From NCBI GenBank assembly GCA_015179125.1, contig WHVA01000038.1:310001-374000 (forward strand): a DNA stretch of 64,000 nucleotides, given 5' to 3'. The stretch is from Gautieria morchelliformis. Taxonomy: Eukaryota > Basidiomycota > Agaricomycetes > Gomphales > Gomphaceae. This document shows positions 44,814 to 56,900 of this stretch, one piece after another. Made by a program: the position numbers and the translations under genes. Each line of letters opens with the position of its first letter. Within the stretch, counting starts at the first letter, position 1. The notes under the pieces are model-generated. The model saw only the letters and a list, made by a program, of their open reading frames with translations. It ran no database searches and was not told the origin of the DNA.

Positions 44814-46288
44814 GGTGGGCAGAGAATTTTTTGTGTAATAGGACATAAGTATCTGACCTAGTTCATAAGCGCTCAAGACACTGGGCATATGTCTGTACCG
44901 CAGGAATACGCGTGGTACCGAGACAATGGCGCACCAGCGTATCAGGCAAATACCTCTTGCTCTTACGATAGCGGAGGTGATGACTACCCAGATGGTGGGC
45001 CAAACATGTGCGTGCCTTCGCGTGTGTTCGACAGACAGAGATATAACCCTGACACATGCTACAGGCCCACCATCGGAACTAAACATTCTTATTACAACCA
45101 GGGGGACGCGTGGACCACCACGGCCACCCCACCGGCAGCAAAAAATGTTGCCAGTTTGATGGCGGGATCCCGGGCTATGCAGCCGGATCCAATACCCGAC
45201 TCGCCTTCCGGAGTAACTGCGAACATGAGGGGAACACGGCTTGAGGATGGGTCGGCGGCCATAGCTGGCCCAGAAAAAGGAAAGACAAAGGCTAAGCGTG
45301 GCCTTTCAGATGGACCTGAGGTGCTGTGCCCCGAGGGCTGCATGCTCCACGGGCAGGCCAGGACATACGTGCGGAGAGATACTCTTCGGAAACATCTCAT
45401 GGAGTCCTGCAAGGGGCGCATCGGTGACAAGCCAAGGCTCGATGTCAAGGCAATCGAAGCGCTGGTAGTAAAAGCCTTTCCATTGAAAGGCAGGAAGTCC
45501 CGGAGAAGAACATGAGGGTTTCAAGCTTTATCAACGAGAGAAGTTGATTCACCTGAAAACATTATGTCCTGGCAGAAGGCACGGATCAGCATGTACTAGT
45601 TAAAATATGAGCACCTGACACAAATGTGTTGCTGGAGCGTATATGATGAGCGATTGAAATCACAAGGTGCCGGCTTAAGTTGACCGACATTCGTGTCACG
45701 CGTGACGCATTCTCGTTGGCCCGATTCACCCATACAGTACCCAGCTTTTGCATGCTCTAAATCCCTAAAGCAAACTGGAGTGATCGCACTCGTTTGCGCC
45801 AGACCACTAGTCTTCAGAGCCTATGGCAGCATCTCGACCAATTCGGCTGTTCATGATATCTCACCGCTGCTTACTCCGTCTCCCTCTGTGCAGCATACTC
45901 GTAATGCAAAATGCTCATATTTGACATGAATGATCTGATTGGACTCTACTTATCCGTCTTACTGCAAGCCTCGCATTGCGGGAGCACGACCAATTCCTGT
46001 GGGACCTTAATTACTGTGCGTACTTGACTCTCTTGCGGATGTCTACTTATACCACGGTTCTCATCGACGATTCGACCCGAAAGGCACCCTTGCGCTTACA
46101 CTCATTCTTTCCGTGCCGGCAAAAAATACACGCAGAATTTGCGCAATAACTTGAGTACGATGGTAAATATCGCACAAGTACTGATGGCAGCACAACAGTG
46201 CAGTCGTTCCCCGACTACAGCCGAACTCACGGTCTCCATGGTAGTTGTCGCTCAAGTCGAATTGGAATGCGCCGGGCTAGTACGGGTG
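44814..46288 (+). repeat. Segment B, diverged copy of segment A
   Basis: Collinear with 4938-6652. Its left edge abuts truncated LINE-3. Its right edge passes into the 3' flank of the hypothetical gene at 46707. Confidence 0.75.
44889..45515 (+). CDS. Hypothetical protein, 208 residues, zinc-finger-like C-terminus
   Basis: One uninterrupted frame from ATG to TGA. The N-terminal half is rich in Tyr, Gly, Asp and Pro and probably disordered. The C-terminal part has CPEGC...TLRKHLMESC, a C-x3-C-x17-H-x4-C pattern that could bind zinc, followed by a basic end (LKGRKSRRRT) that could bind nucleic acid or act as a nuclear signal. The start is supported by similarity to the other copy at 5009 beginning at the same Met. 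No known family was recognised. Confidence 0.55.
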   Translation: MSVPQEYAWYRDNGAPAYQANTSCSYDSGGDDYPDGGPNMCVPSRVFDRQRYNPDTCYRPTIGTKHSYYNQGDAWTTTATPPAAKNVASLMAGSRAMQPDPIPDSPSGVTANMRGTRLEDGSAAIAGPEKGKTKAKRGLSDGPEVLCPEGCMLHGQARTYVRRDTLRKHLMESCKGRIGDKPRLDVKAIEALVVKAFPLKGRKSRRRT

Positions 46289-46706
46289 TAAGTCATCATT
46301 GGCTGGCGCTCCCATTGCATGGGTCGGTTGATAAACAACGCTCGCTCAAATCATCAGATCAGGAGCAGCGTCCTGTGCAAGTATAAAGTTTGCGACTTCA
46401 ATGTGCTGGTAAATTTGCTCCGTGTAAGACTGGACCTTCACATCTGCATGTGCCCATTCTTCTTCAAACATCGGCTCGTCCGCCGATCGTATATATACTA
46501 TACGCGGATCGGTCGATAAACAACTCCTGCTCAAACTATCAGAAGCCTGAGGAGCAACGTCCTGGTCAAGGATGTTTCGACTCGGATGTGCTGGTATATT
46601 TGCGTTGTGGAGATTCCTTCAAAGACAGTACTCCAGTCGTGCGATGCCCACCGTGTGAGCCTTGGGGCAGAGCAATCGACTTGAACACTGACTGACCACT
46701 GCAGAC

Positions 46707-48061
46707 TCAAGGACTCGGAATGGGCATGAACCTCGAAAAGACGTCAGGGCTGCGCTCCCGCTCGTCCCACCCCACCCCGCTCTCCAGCATCCTAACCACG
46801 CGTTCCATCCGCGGCTGCGGCACCACCCTCCCCTCCCCCACCAGCCGTATCGCATCCTCATCGTCCTCCTCGGCGCACCTTTTCGCTTCCGCGCCCACCG
46901 CCGCGAGCTCACGCATCAGCGGCCTCAGCGCCTCCGGGCAGTCCTGCAGCGTCAGCTCGCGCCCGAGCACGCTGAGTACGGCGCCGGCGGGGGTGAGGGC
47001 GGTGAGGGCGACGCGCAGGATCGCGAGGGCGACGCTGGAGAAGTAGGCGCGCGCGGGGTCGGTGGAGAGGAGGGCGTGGAGGGAGGGCGTGCTGGAGATG
47101 ACGTCGGCGAGCGCAGCGAAGAGGGTTTCGCGGATGAGGGTGAGGGCGGAGGTGGTTTGGGAGAGGGTGCTACCGGCCTCGGGTGAGTCGGCGGCGTCGG
47201 GTTTTTCTGGAGGGTCTGACTCCCGCTCACGCTCTGCTTGCGGCTCTTGGTCAGGCTCTGGCTCGGGGGTGCGCGACCCAGTGGACGACGCGTCGTTCTC
47301 ATCATACACATACATCGGCGGCGGCATAAACTGCGCCGTCGCCCCCTCTCGCCTCCTCCCCCAGCTCCCGACCTGCCCCGCATCCAGCGCCGCCGGCAAA
47401 TCCACCCGATAGCGCTCCTGGAAGGTGCGCCTCTGGCTAATCTCAATCGCCACCGCCCTCACCGCGATGCGATTTATTCCGGCATGCGCGGGCGTGGTGC
47501 GGGCGGGGAGGTCGCAGATGACGCGCGCGAGGTCGAGCAGGTGCGGCGGGGGCAGCCCCTGGATGATGGGGACGGTCGCGGCCCACACCTGGATAAACGA
47601 CGCGAGGGCGGGGGGGCATGTTGTGCGCCAGAGGGAGAGGGGGGGATTGGATCTGTCGAAGCGGCTGCGGGGGAGTGGCACGGAAGGGGGGTGGGTGCTG
47701 GAGCGGAGGGCACCGAAGAAGAGACATATTGCGGGACCTGCGGGGGGGCGGGGCGGGGTGAGTATACGTGTCGCGCGGGAATGGAATGCCTTGGCCAGGA
47801 CATGCTAGACACACCGGAGACGTATCTCGTGCGCACACCGGCAGATGTCCGGGTGGACGGAAGATATGTCCGGCATGCCCTGGCCAACGATCACGGACCT
47901 GATATCATAAGGTCCGCCTCCGCACTCGCCAGCGTATCCGCATCGAGCAGTCTCTGGACCCTCGCCTGCGTAAGGGCCGACTGCAGAAACGTATGGAACC
48001 CATCGATGACTTGTTCTTCCGAGAGCGTTTGGAAGCTGCTGGTGTTGGTGGCGATTGGCAT
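46707..48061 (-). CDS. Intact two-exon hypothetical gene, 397 residues
   Basis: Exon 1 is 48061-47899 (MPIATNTSSFQTLSEEQVIDGF...). A 161-nt GT-AG intron spans 47898-47738, and exon 2 is 47737-46707. The two exons add up to 1194 bases, exactly 398 codons. The middle reads RSRFDRSNPPLSLWRTTCPPALASFIQVW..., DLARVICDLPARTTPAHAGINRIAVRAVAIEISQRR. A disordered acidic/Pro-rich linker follows (TPEPEPDQEPQAERERESD), then a helical C-terminal part. It resembles uncharacterised proteins I associate with polypore-type basidiomycetes; function unknown. High GC contrasts with the AT-richer transposons. An upstream ATG at 48261 with its own possible intron could extend the N-terminus but is not in frame as read. 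Confidence 0.65.
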
Positions 48062-48263
48062 GGGTGTGTGTGCGGACGAAGACTAGTATGGGGCCGCATA
48101 GTCAGTCTGCATTTTTGAGCTGCAAGACGCACCGCATCAAGGATTCGGTGGACAATGCCAGTGGACAGCGCGCAGCGCTTTTCCACACGTGGCGTGAGAA
48201 GCTTACATAAGACAACCCTCAAACGCTTTGCGCCACCGCCGTTGGCTATACTAGAAGCCATAA

Positions 48264-48646
48264 CACTGCGAAAAGGATGAAATTCTCAATTTGGAAATAT
48301 GTAATGAAAACATATTCTTTACATTTAGTACACACATGGTTCTCAAAATTGCCCATACATGTCAAAAACCTTTTGTTCCATGTATGGATTAGAGTGTTTT
48401 GGAAAACTGTATGTTTTCTGGAATGTTCTAGAGACCAGGTGACAAGCAGACTACCCTTATATTCATGTCTCCTAATGTCTAGAACATTCCAGAAAACATA
48501 AAGTTTTGCAAAACACTCTAATGCATGCATGGAACAAAAAGGTTTTGACATGTATGGGCAATTTTGAGAACCATTAGTGTACTAAATGTAAAGAATGTGT
48601 TTTCATCACGTATTTCCAAATTGACAATTTCATCCTTTTTGCAGTG
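48264..48646. mobile_element. Foldback MITE, 383 bp
   Basis: Two arms of about 175 bp are inverted copies (left begins CACTGCGAAAAGGATGAAAT, right on minus begins CACTGCAAAAAGGATGAAAT) around a loop of about 40 bases. ATAA occurs on both sides (48260-48263, 48647-48650) and is a likely target duplication. There is no coding sequence. It lies about 200 bp upstream of the hypothetical gene start. Confidence 0.85.
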
Positions 48647-48717
48647 ATAAATAGCTGCGCTATTCATGAACAAGAGGTGTGTCATACTGTTGCTGGATGA
48701 TCAACGCAGCCAGGGCC

Positions 48718-48831
48718 TGTTGCGTGCAGGACTGAGTTCGAAGAGGAAGAACTGTATAGTTCCCTCTTCGAACTCAGACCCTAGATTAGGGAGATCATGT
48801 GACTGACTGCGTCATGTGCAGTACTGCAACA
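48718..48831 (-). repeat. Copia-C 3' LTR, 114 bp
   Basis: Ends are TGTTGCGTGCAGG and GTACTGCAACA on plus, so the termini are inverted repeats. Most of it is a hairpin with 15-bp arms (CTGAGTTCGAAGAGG/CCTCTTCGAACTCAG) at 48732-48777. This is very short for an LTR. Confidence 0.85.
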
Positions 48832-48840
48832 CACCCCCTT
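48832..48840 (-). promoter_or_regulatory. Copia-C polypurine tract
   Basis: Minus reads AAGGGGGTG next to the LTR start TGTTGC. Confidence 0.7.
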
Positions 48841-48858
48841 GACGCAGTCCTTCTGCCG

Positions 48859-51552
48859 TCAGAACAGACCCATGGTGTGCCGGTGGTGCTCTACTAATTC
48901 ACGAGGCAGCGCCTTCGTTAGTAGATCCGCTGGCATGCTACCAGTAGGTATGTACCCGATTTGAATAATTTTCTGCATGACCTTCTCTCTCAACCAGAAG
49001 TACCTGAGGTCGAGGTGCTTCATTCGCCTGTGATGCTCGGGATTTTTAGCGACGGAAAGCGCAGATTGATTGTCGATGTAGAGGTAAGATGGTTCCTCCA
49101 ATTTTGAACCGAGCTCACAAAAAAGGTTTCTTAGCCATATGATCTCCGTCCCTGCAAAAACTGAAGCGACGAACTCGGCTTCTGTTGTTGACAAGGTAAC
49201 AAAATTCTGTAACTTGCTAGCCCAGCTAATAGCTCCGGTCCCGACTTTGGTAATGAAACCAGAGGTCGATCGGCCATTATCCAGGTTTCCCCCATGGTCG
49301 GCATCCATCCATGTCTGGAACAATTTGGTGGAGGGATCTGGTGCAAAGGTGAGGGCTATATCGATGGTTCCTTGCAGGTAGCGCAGGAGATGCATTACTG
49401 CTGCCCAATGCATCGGTCCCGGGTTCGAGTTGAAACGGGAAAGGCCACCGACAGCATATGTGATATCGGGGCGCGTTGCGACTGCTAGGGAATTCAGCGC
49501 TCCGACCGCATTCAGATATGGTACATTCTGCATTTCTTCTATCTCTTCTGGAGTTGAAGGTCCCATACTAGAGTTAAGGTGCAGGCCCGGGGTCATAGGT
49601 GTGCATATGGGTCGGCAATCCGACATTTGGAATCGTTCTAAGATTTCCTGAATATATTGCTTCTGTGATAATTTCAGTGTCTTCTGTGAGCGATCATACT
49701 TCACTTCTACCCCCAGTAGTGACGTTGTCGGCCCTAGGTCCTTCAACTTGAAGATTTTGCTCAGTTCGTCCTTCACTCTATCCAGTTCCTGCTTAGAATC
49801 TGATACTAGAGTGAGGTCATCGACAAAAACAGGGATTATGACTTTTGTCGCATCGGTCATCCATATATAAACACTCGGTCGTATTGGAGGCATTTGAATC
49901 TCAGCTGCTCCCAATCGTTCGTACCACAGCCTACCACTCTGCTTCAATCCATAGAGCCCCCTTTTTGGTCTGCAGACCCAATCTGCTCCCCCCTGATGAT
50001 AGCCTTCTGGCTGTTGCATGTATATGTGTGCGTCGTCGTCCAGGACTCCATTCAGGTATGCGTTGGATATGTCTACAGACTCAATATGTGCCCCTTGAAG
50101 TGCCCCCTGAGCTAGTATTGCGCGTAGTGCTGCCCATCGTGTCGTGGGGGCAAACACTTTGTCATAATCAATACCTGGTCGCTGAGTGTAACCTTTTGCA
50201 ACCAGGCGGCTCTTGTACTTGTTGAGAGATCCGTCCGAATGGAGTTTGATTCGGAATACCCAGCGTGATCCAATGGCTTTTTCTCCAGGTGGTAATCTTT
50301 CAAGCTCCCATGTCCCATTTTCTAGTAGTGCATGGATTTCTGCATCTGTCGAGTTTTTCCACAATGGTGCATCCGAGTGTCGCATCGCTTCAGCAAATGT
50401 TTTAGGCACTCAATCATCCTTGATGGTTGCATTGAATACTAATTCGATATCTGGTGAGGTTTTGTTTTTGCTGAAGATGTTTGAACCATTGTAGATGAAT
50501 TCTAGGGCCTGGATGGTTGATGCGCTAGCTGCTGCACCCCCCTCAGGGCCAGGATCGTCGTGATCTGGGGTGGGGCGGGGTCGGAGGAACGGGTCGTGGA
50601 GTTGGTGATAATCCTGGCGGATCGTGGCACGACTGGATCGTCGTGGTGGGTCAGGATGAGCATGGGGGTCAGGTGGGAGGGGTTCTGGGTCTGGGACCAG
50701 CTCGGGAGGGGGTGGGACATCAATGTCAGGATCGGCTTCATGTGGGGCAGGGTCTGGAGGGGGCTGCATGTTCAGTACTGCACAGGCCTCGATGGGGAAG
50801 AGAGTAGGTAGGGGAACATTTGGTTCACTGTACTTGCAGTGATAGAGAGGCCTGGGAAATCAGATTCGTCGAAGATAACGTCGTGGGATATTATGGTGTG
50901 TTTTGTGGTGGGATATAAGTAGCGCCATCCTTTGTATCCATCCTCGAAACCAAGGTAGATGCATTTATGGGACTTTGGCTGTACCCCATCCCTCTCCTTG
51001 CTCTGGATGTGGACGTATGCGGCGCAACCAAAAGTGCGTAGCATTCCTAGGTCTGGTTTGCACCCATACCATGCTTGGTAGGGTGTCTTATCAGGGAGAG
51101 CAGAGGTTGGGGTGGCATTAATAATTCTGATCAGTAGTTTTAGAGCCTCTCCCCACATTGATGCTGGTAAGTGAGCTTGCTGCAGTAAAGCGACTATCCC
51201 TTTGGTAAGTATCCAGTTGGTTCTTTCTGAAATGCCATTTTGCTATGGTGTTCCCTTCGTTGTATGTTCGTGGATTATGCCTCGATGCTGGAAGTGCTGC
51301 ATCCATTTATGACTGATGTACTCGCCCCCCTTATCGTCCTGAAATCATCGCACTCGGGAATTTGTCTGATTCTCTGCCATCGCCTCATACAATCGATAGG
51401 TGTCAAATGCTTCGTCCTTCATTCTAAGGAGGTAGGCGCATCTGTACCTTGTGCAGTCATCTGTGTGATCCAGTATCGGTACCCAGATGGGGTGCGGACG
51501 GGGAGGGGACCGTGCACGCCGGAGACAATCAGATCAAGTGGCCTGGGTGCAT
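48859..51552 (-). pseudogene. Copia-C integrase to RNase H
   Basis: RT/RNase H is one open frame of 516 residues (50409-48859). It contains W..A...E...L...GTWEL, KSRLVAKGYTQRPGIDYDKVFAP, DISNAYLNGVL, KRGLYGLKQSGRLWY, the catalytic VFVDDLTLVSD near 49819-49830, ATRPDITYAVGGLSRF, and RNase H with DADHGGN and SWASKLQNFVTLSTTEAEF, ending TKALPRE. A TGA at about 50410-50412 separates it from the Pro/Asp-rich linker, and a frameshift near 50771 separates the linker from the integrase tail (MWGEALKLLIRIINATPTSALPDKTPYQ). Further upstream are NGISERTN, DDKGGEYIS and GVHGPLPVRTPSGYRYW with TAG at 51243-51245, TGA at 51345-51347 and an indel near 51450. Confidence 0.88.
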
Positions 51553-51557
51553 GGTTG

Positions 51558-52045
51558 TGTTAGCAACTAGGGGCTATGGCAGGGAAGGTTCGGTAGAGTT
51601 CTTAGAAAGCTAGAATCAAATACACTCTCTCAGTGAATTTATTGTCACTGATATATTAATACAATACCTAGAATCAAATACACTACATGATTTTCAGTCA
51701 ACATGCTATGTAAATATGAAAGATACTACTCGCCTCTCTCAGTGAATTTATTGTCACTGAGAGAGGAGCACTATCCTGTCTCAGAAGGCATATACGTGCA
51801 CCCGGCCCTTTAGCGCCCAAGGGCTCGCGCGTCGAAGTCATTTCAAACTCCGCTGGGTGCAGCCGCCTGTGAAAATAGAAATAACAGAATGGAATGGAGA
51901 GATAGGGAGTGACTAGAAAATTTCGAAAATAAGCAGAGAAGTGGATGCATGGTACAAGAACAGTATGAGAAAATATTGAAACACCACACAATAAATTGAA
52001 TATATTATGCTTGATTTTGGTGCAGGAGCATAAATGCACCCAACA
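51558..52045. mobile_element. Solo LTR in Copia-C, 488 bp
   Basis: Ends are TGTTAGC and CCCAACA, flanked by GGTTG at 51553-51557 and 52046-52050. Removing it rejoins the frame PKKSTNHAPRPLDLIVS. It contains the perfect hairpin CCTCTCTCAGTGA/TCACTGAGAGAGG at 51733-51766 and a GGTGCA/TGCACC hairpin near the right end. The same family occurs at 55555-56056. Confidence 0.9.
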
Positions 52046-52050
52046 GGTTG

Positions 52051-52145
52051 GTACTCTTTTTTGGAAAGGGATGATGTTGTTGTTTAGCAGCAATGCAGCA
52101 TTCACAGATCTGGGGAATTTCTGCACTGTCGCTTACGTGTATTCC
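52051..52145 (-). pseudogene. Copia-C pre-integrase fragment between two insertions
   Basis: Minus reads AEIPQICECCIAAKQQHHPFPK, the end of the His2Cys2 finger, between the gypsy element and the solo LTR. The upstream half of the finger lies beyond the gypsy element at 60073-60262. Confidence 0.85.
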
Positions 52146-52150
52146 ACTTG

Positions 52151-52706
52151 TGTAAGGACCCGCCCGGCCTTTGGCCGGTTACTTACCGGTATAACCCTTT
52201 TTTCCGAGCCCGAGCCTTGTGATACTCGTGCCCGAGTACTTGTGATTCTAATCCTACGCCCAAGCCTGAGCTAGAGCTAGAGCTCATATCCGACCTTGAT
52301 CCCATGCCCTAATCCCCTTAGTTACTGATCCCGCTCCATCACGCATCATTCATATATTACCTCGCCCTGACCTCGCCCTGACCTTCCCCCGAATATGCTC
52401 GCCCCTGACTCGTACCCTTGCTCGTATATAAACCCCCTTGTATGCATTCCTACTCCTCAGTCTGAAAATCAACTATCGTATACTTGATCCCTAGTTAGTT
52501 TCTAAGCCTTCGCCTCTTAAGCCAAACCTCGCCTCTTATTCATTTGCCTCCGAAGTTGGGACTTGTGTGTAGGGTCGGCGCAGCACATAAGCTGAAGCCT
52601 AGTCCCTCTACAACTTCCCTATCAGAACCTCGCTCCGTAACCTCGGACCTTACCTCAGGTTTCGCTCCCGAGCTCGGTCAACCTTACGAAGGATCGTATC
52701 GTAACA
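52151..52706 (+). repeat. Gypsy 5' LTR, 556 bp
   Basis: It contains a TATATAAA box at 52425-52432 about 280 bases into the LTR and a GGCC-rich inverted repeat at its start (CGGCCTTTGGCCGG). Confidence 0.9.
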
Positions 52707-52750
52707 GTATTTTCAGACTGCTTACACCCTACATATCCCTTTTCTTCACT

Positions 52751-53980
52751 ATGTCCATGATAACTCGTTCCCGCACCCTTCGGGGTATCTCAGAACAACG
52801 ATGTTTCTCGGAAGCCCCCGGCGATTCACCACCGTCCCCGGGGATACCCCTCGCAGACCCCGCCGAGCCTAGTAACAAAGGCAAAGGTAGGGCTGACCCC
52901 GGTGACCCTTCAGGTGATCCAGGTGATGGCTCTGGGGGTTCTGACAACTATCGGGACCTCCCCAACCTGCCACCTGAGGAAGTCGGTGACCTTGAGGACA
53001 ACAAGCTAATGCGTCGAGTGTTCATCAAGCTCGCAAAACCTCGCGAGTCCGAAGCACGAGCCAAGGTCAAGGAACCAGATAGTTATGACGGTACTGACCA
53101 AGCCAAGCTTCGCACCTCCTTCCTCCAATGCGTACTCAACTTCCGAGACCGCCCCTCAGCCTTCAAAACTGGGGCCTCAAAGGTACAGTATGCTATCTCT
53201 TACCTGTCTGGTTCAGCTCTCCAGTACTTTGAATCGGCGATCCTTGGCGAAGTCCAACCCGAGCCAGATTGGCTCGAGGACTGGGACAGCTTCAAGGCCG
53301 AGCTTGAGCTCAACTTCGGTCCATACGACAATGCCGCCCAAGCCGAGATCTACCTCGAGAAGATCGTTATGAAAGAGCACCACAAGGCCGCACAATTCTT
53401 TATCAACTTCGCTCGAGCTTTGACTCGGACTCAGTGGAACGATGCGGCCCTCCAACACTTCGCGTATAAGGGCTTGGCCAAGCGAATCAAGGACAATTTG
53501 CTTCACTTCCCTTGATTCCGCAGCCTCGCCGAGCTTAGGAACTTCGTGCTGGAATGCGACAGCCGGTACTGGGAGCGTAAGGAATATGACACTATGATCA
53601 ATGGTCATAGTTCCCAGCCCACACGCACCACTAATCAGTCCAGCAGCAATGCCACTAACAACAACCAGTCTTCCAGCAGTTCTAACAACAACAAGAACCG
53701 CAACAAGACCAACAACAGCGGCAAGGGTTCCAACAGCAACTCTTCGAACAAAAAGAGCCAGCCCGACATATCGAGCAAGCTCGGGAAAGACAGTAAATTG
53801 CTTCCCGAGGAACACCAATGTCGGGTCGACCAGGGCCTCTGCCTGGTTTGCGGCACCAAAGGCCACATCGCCAAGGACTGCCCGAAGAACAAGTCTACCA
53901 ATGGTAGCGGTTCTAAAGGTCAGGCAGTGAAGACCCCTAACGAGGGGACTTCGGCCTCCATTATGGAGGTGAAAAAATAG
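52751..53980 (+). pseudogene. Gypsy gag
   Basis: The likely start is the ATG at 52751 (MSMITRSRTLRG). The capsid part reads KEPDSYDGTDQAKLRTSFLQCVLNF..., SYLSGSALQYFE, LEDWDSFKAELELNFGPYD, as in fungal Ty3 gag. A TGA at 53513-53515 replaces an expected Arg (LHFP*FRSLAELRNFV). An Asn/Ser/Lys-rich stretch and the zinc knuckle CLVCGTKGHIAKDC follow, and a TAG near 53978 ends the frame. Confidence 0.88.
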
Positions 53981-56900
53981 GTAGCAACCTCGGAACCACA
54001 CAATCCAAGGATTGCGGTAACCTCACCCGTGTGCTCAGACTCACCTTCACTCCCCAACGTCTCTTTTGTTGCGTTAGTTGACTGCAGGTCTTCCGATTGT
54101 TTTATTGAATCCAGATTTGTCCAGAAGTACTCTATGCCTGCTTATCCTGTCTCTCCTATACCCTTGAAACTATTTGACGGTAGCACTAACACTACCATTA
54201 CCCAAGCTCTAGACCTCTGTATCTGCTTTCCGACCGGCGAACAACAATGGGTTACTTTCTACGTAACCTCACTCGACTCGAGTTGCTCGGTGGTACTTGG
54301 CCACAACTGGCTCACCCGCTACAATCCATCGATTGACTGGGTATTGGGCAGTATTACTTTCAAGACCATCGATTTGACTACGACTCCAGTGACCACGGCG
54401 ACTTCAGCCCGCTCGGCTTCGGCCACGACATCGACTTCGCCTACGGCATCTTCGCCTCCACCTTTGACCTCGCCTCCGAACTCACCTCTGAAGTTGCAAG
54501 CACCGCTCATTTCCCTAATCAATGCACCCGCTTTTATGTGCGCATCCAGGTTAGAAGGATCCAAAGTGTTTCAGCTCAATCTGGTTTCGCCTGAGCTCCT
54601 CACCCGAGGAGCAACATCGGGAGAAAGCTCTCTCAAGCTTTCTGAGAACATTAAGAAACATGTTCCCGAAGTATACCACGAATTTTCAGATGTGTTCAGC
54701 AAAGCATGCGCTGACACTCTAGCTCCTCACTGACCCCACGATATCAAGATAAACCTTGAAGAAGGGACCTCGCCGCCTATCGGTCCCATCTACTCCCTTT
54801 CCGCTTCCGAACTCAAAGCACTTCGCGAATTCATCAACACGCATCTGAACATCGGTTTCATCCGACCTTCACGCTCGCCTCATGGTGCACCGGTATTGTT
54901 TGTTCGCAAAAAAGATGGCTCACTTTGGTTGTGTGTCGACTTCCAAGGTTTAAACAAGATTTCGAAAAAAGATTGGTACCCATTGCCATTGATTGCTGAC
55001 TTACTTGATGCTCCAAAGAATGCTCGCATCTATATGAAGATTGACCTTCGTCACGCTTACCACCTCGTACGGGTGGCTGAGGGTGATGAATGGAAAACCA
55101 CCTTCAGGACTCGCTATGGGTCCTTTGAATGGTTGGTTATGCCATTTGGTCTCACTAACGGCCCTGCTTCTTTCCAGAGATTCATGAACGAGATTTTCGC
55201 CGACCTTTTGGATGTTTGTGTGGTGGTATACTTGGATGACATTCTAATCTATTCCAGTGACCCCTCCAAACATGTTATGTCAAGGAAGTCCTGCGACGAC
55301 TGCGACTCAACAACCTCTTCGCCAAAGAGGACAAATGCGAGTTTCATCGCGATTCGGTTGAATTCCTCAGCTACATACTCTCTCCCGAGGGCCTCACTAT
55401 GGCGGATGACAAGGTAAAGGTCATTCAAGACTGGCCTGAACCTCACAAAGTTCGCGACATCCAGTCCTTCCTCGGTTTCGCCAACTTCTACCGACATTTC
55501 ATTCACAACTACTCCGACATCACCATTCCCTTAACCTGACTTACCCGCAAGGGCACAGGAATTATAGGCAGTAGGTTCGGACTTGATACTCAAAAGAATG
55601 GACTAGAAATTAATTCACTCTCTCAGTGAATTTAGTTGTCACTATAAATATATTATACACTACCTAGAAATTAATTCACTACAGGATTTCTAGGTCAACA
55701 AATTGAAGAGAAATAAGACTAATTTACTTGCCTCTCTCAGTGAATTTAGTTGTCACTGAGAGAGGGGGGAAATGTGTCTCATGCGCATGTACTACTAGCC
55801 GGCGCTTTAGCGCCCGTAAAACGTAGCGCATTGGTGAACAGCCGCAGCTCAAAAAGGAAACTTGTCCATAACCACCCACAAAGGGTCGGTTGGACAGAAC
55901 ATGAAAAGAATTAGAAATACAGCTTTGAAAAATCAAAGAAAAATTTGACAAATCATAGAATGAATGTTAGCATGTTTCAAGTCAAAATCAAAAGAAATAC
56001 GAATGGTGGAATCTATTTGGGTTGATTTTGGTGCAGGAGCATAAATGCACCCAACAGGGACCCCCTGGAACCTTTCCGAGGACTGTCGACAAGCCTTCAA
56101 CTTGTTGAAAAAGGCGTTCACCACTGCTCCTATCCTTACCCACTGGATTCCTGATCTCCCACTAATCGTAGAGACTGATGCTTCAGATTACGCCTTAGCG
56201 GCAATCTTATCATTACGAACCTCGGAAGGCAAACTTCATCCGTCGCTTTTCACTCCCACACATTCACCTCTACCGAGCTCAACTACGATGTTCACGACAA
56301 GGAGCTCCTAGCAATCTTTGAAGCTTTTCAATGCTGGCGACACTACCTCAAGGGTTCTGGCGACCCTGTCGACATTATAACCGATCATAAGAACCTCGAA
56401 TACTTTTCAACAACGAAGCTCTTAACCCATCGACAAGCTCGGTGGTCAGAATACCTCTCCCAATTCAACCTTGCCATCCGTTTCCGACCGGGTTGCCTCG
56501 GAACGAAGCCTGACTCTCTCACTAGACGATGGGACGTCTACCTTAAAGAGGGGAATAGCGACTATGCCACCATAAACCCACAGAACCTACGGCCAGTGTT
56601 TACTCAACAACAGCTGGCATCGTCCCTTAGAGCTACTAACCTCGCTCCCGTCGTACTCCGAGTTGCTTCACTGCTTGATACCGAGCAGATCTGAGCTGAC
56701 ATACTAGCGAACCTCCCCTTGGACCCCATAGCCAAGTCGCACCTCGGCTTGGTTAATGACCCGAGGTGGACCACAGACCCCGAGGGCTTTCTCAAGCTCG
56801 ACACCACACGACCTTCGACTTTGCATCCTGCAATACAAGCACGACCACATTCTCTCGGGACACTTTGTGGTCAACAAGACCTTGGAGTTGATCCGACGAG

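Noticed and set aside
51558-52045. Helitron ending (hairpin followed by CTAG on minus)
   Set aside because: The perfect GGTTG duplication with TGTT...AACA termini and the restored Copia-C frame show it is an LTR.
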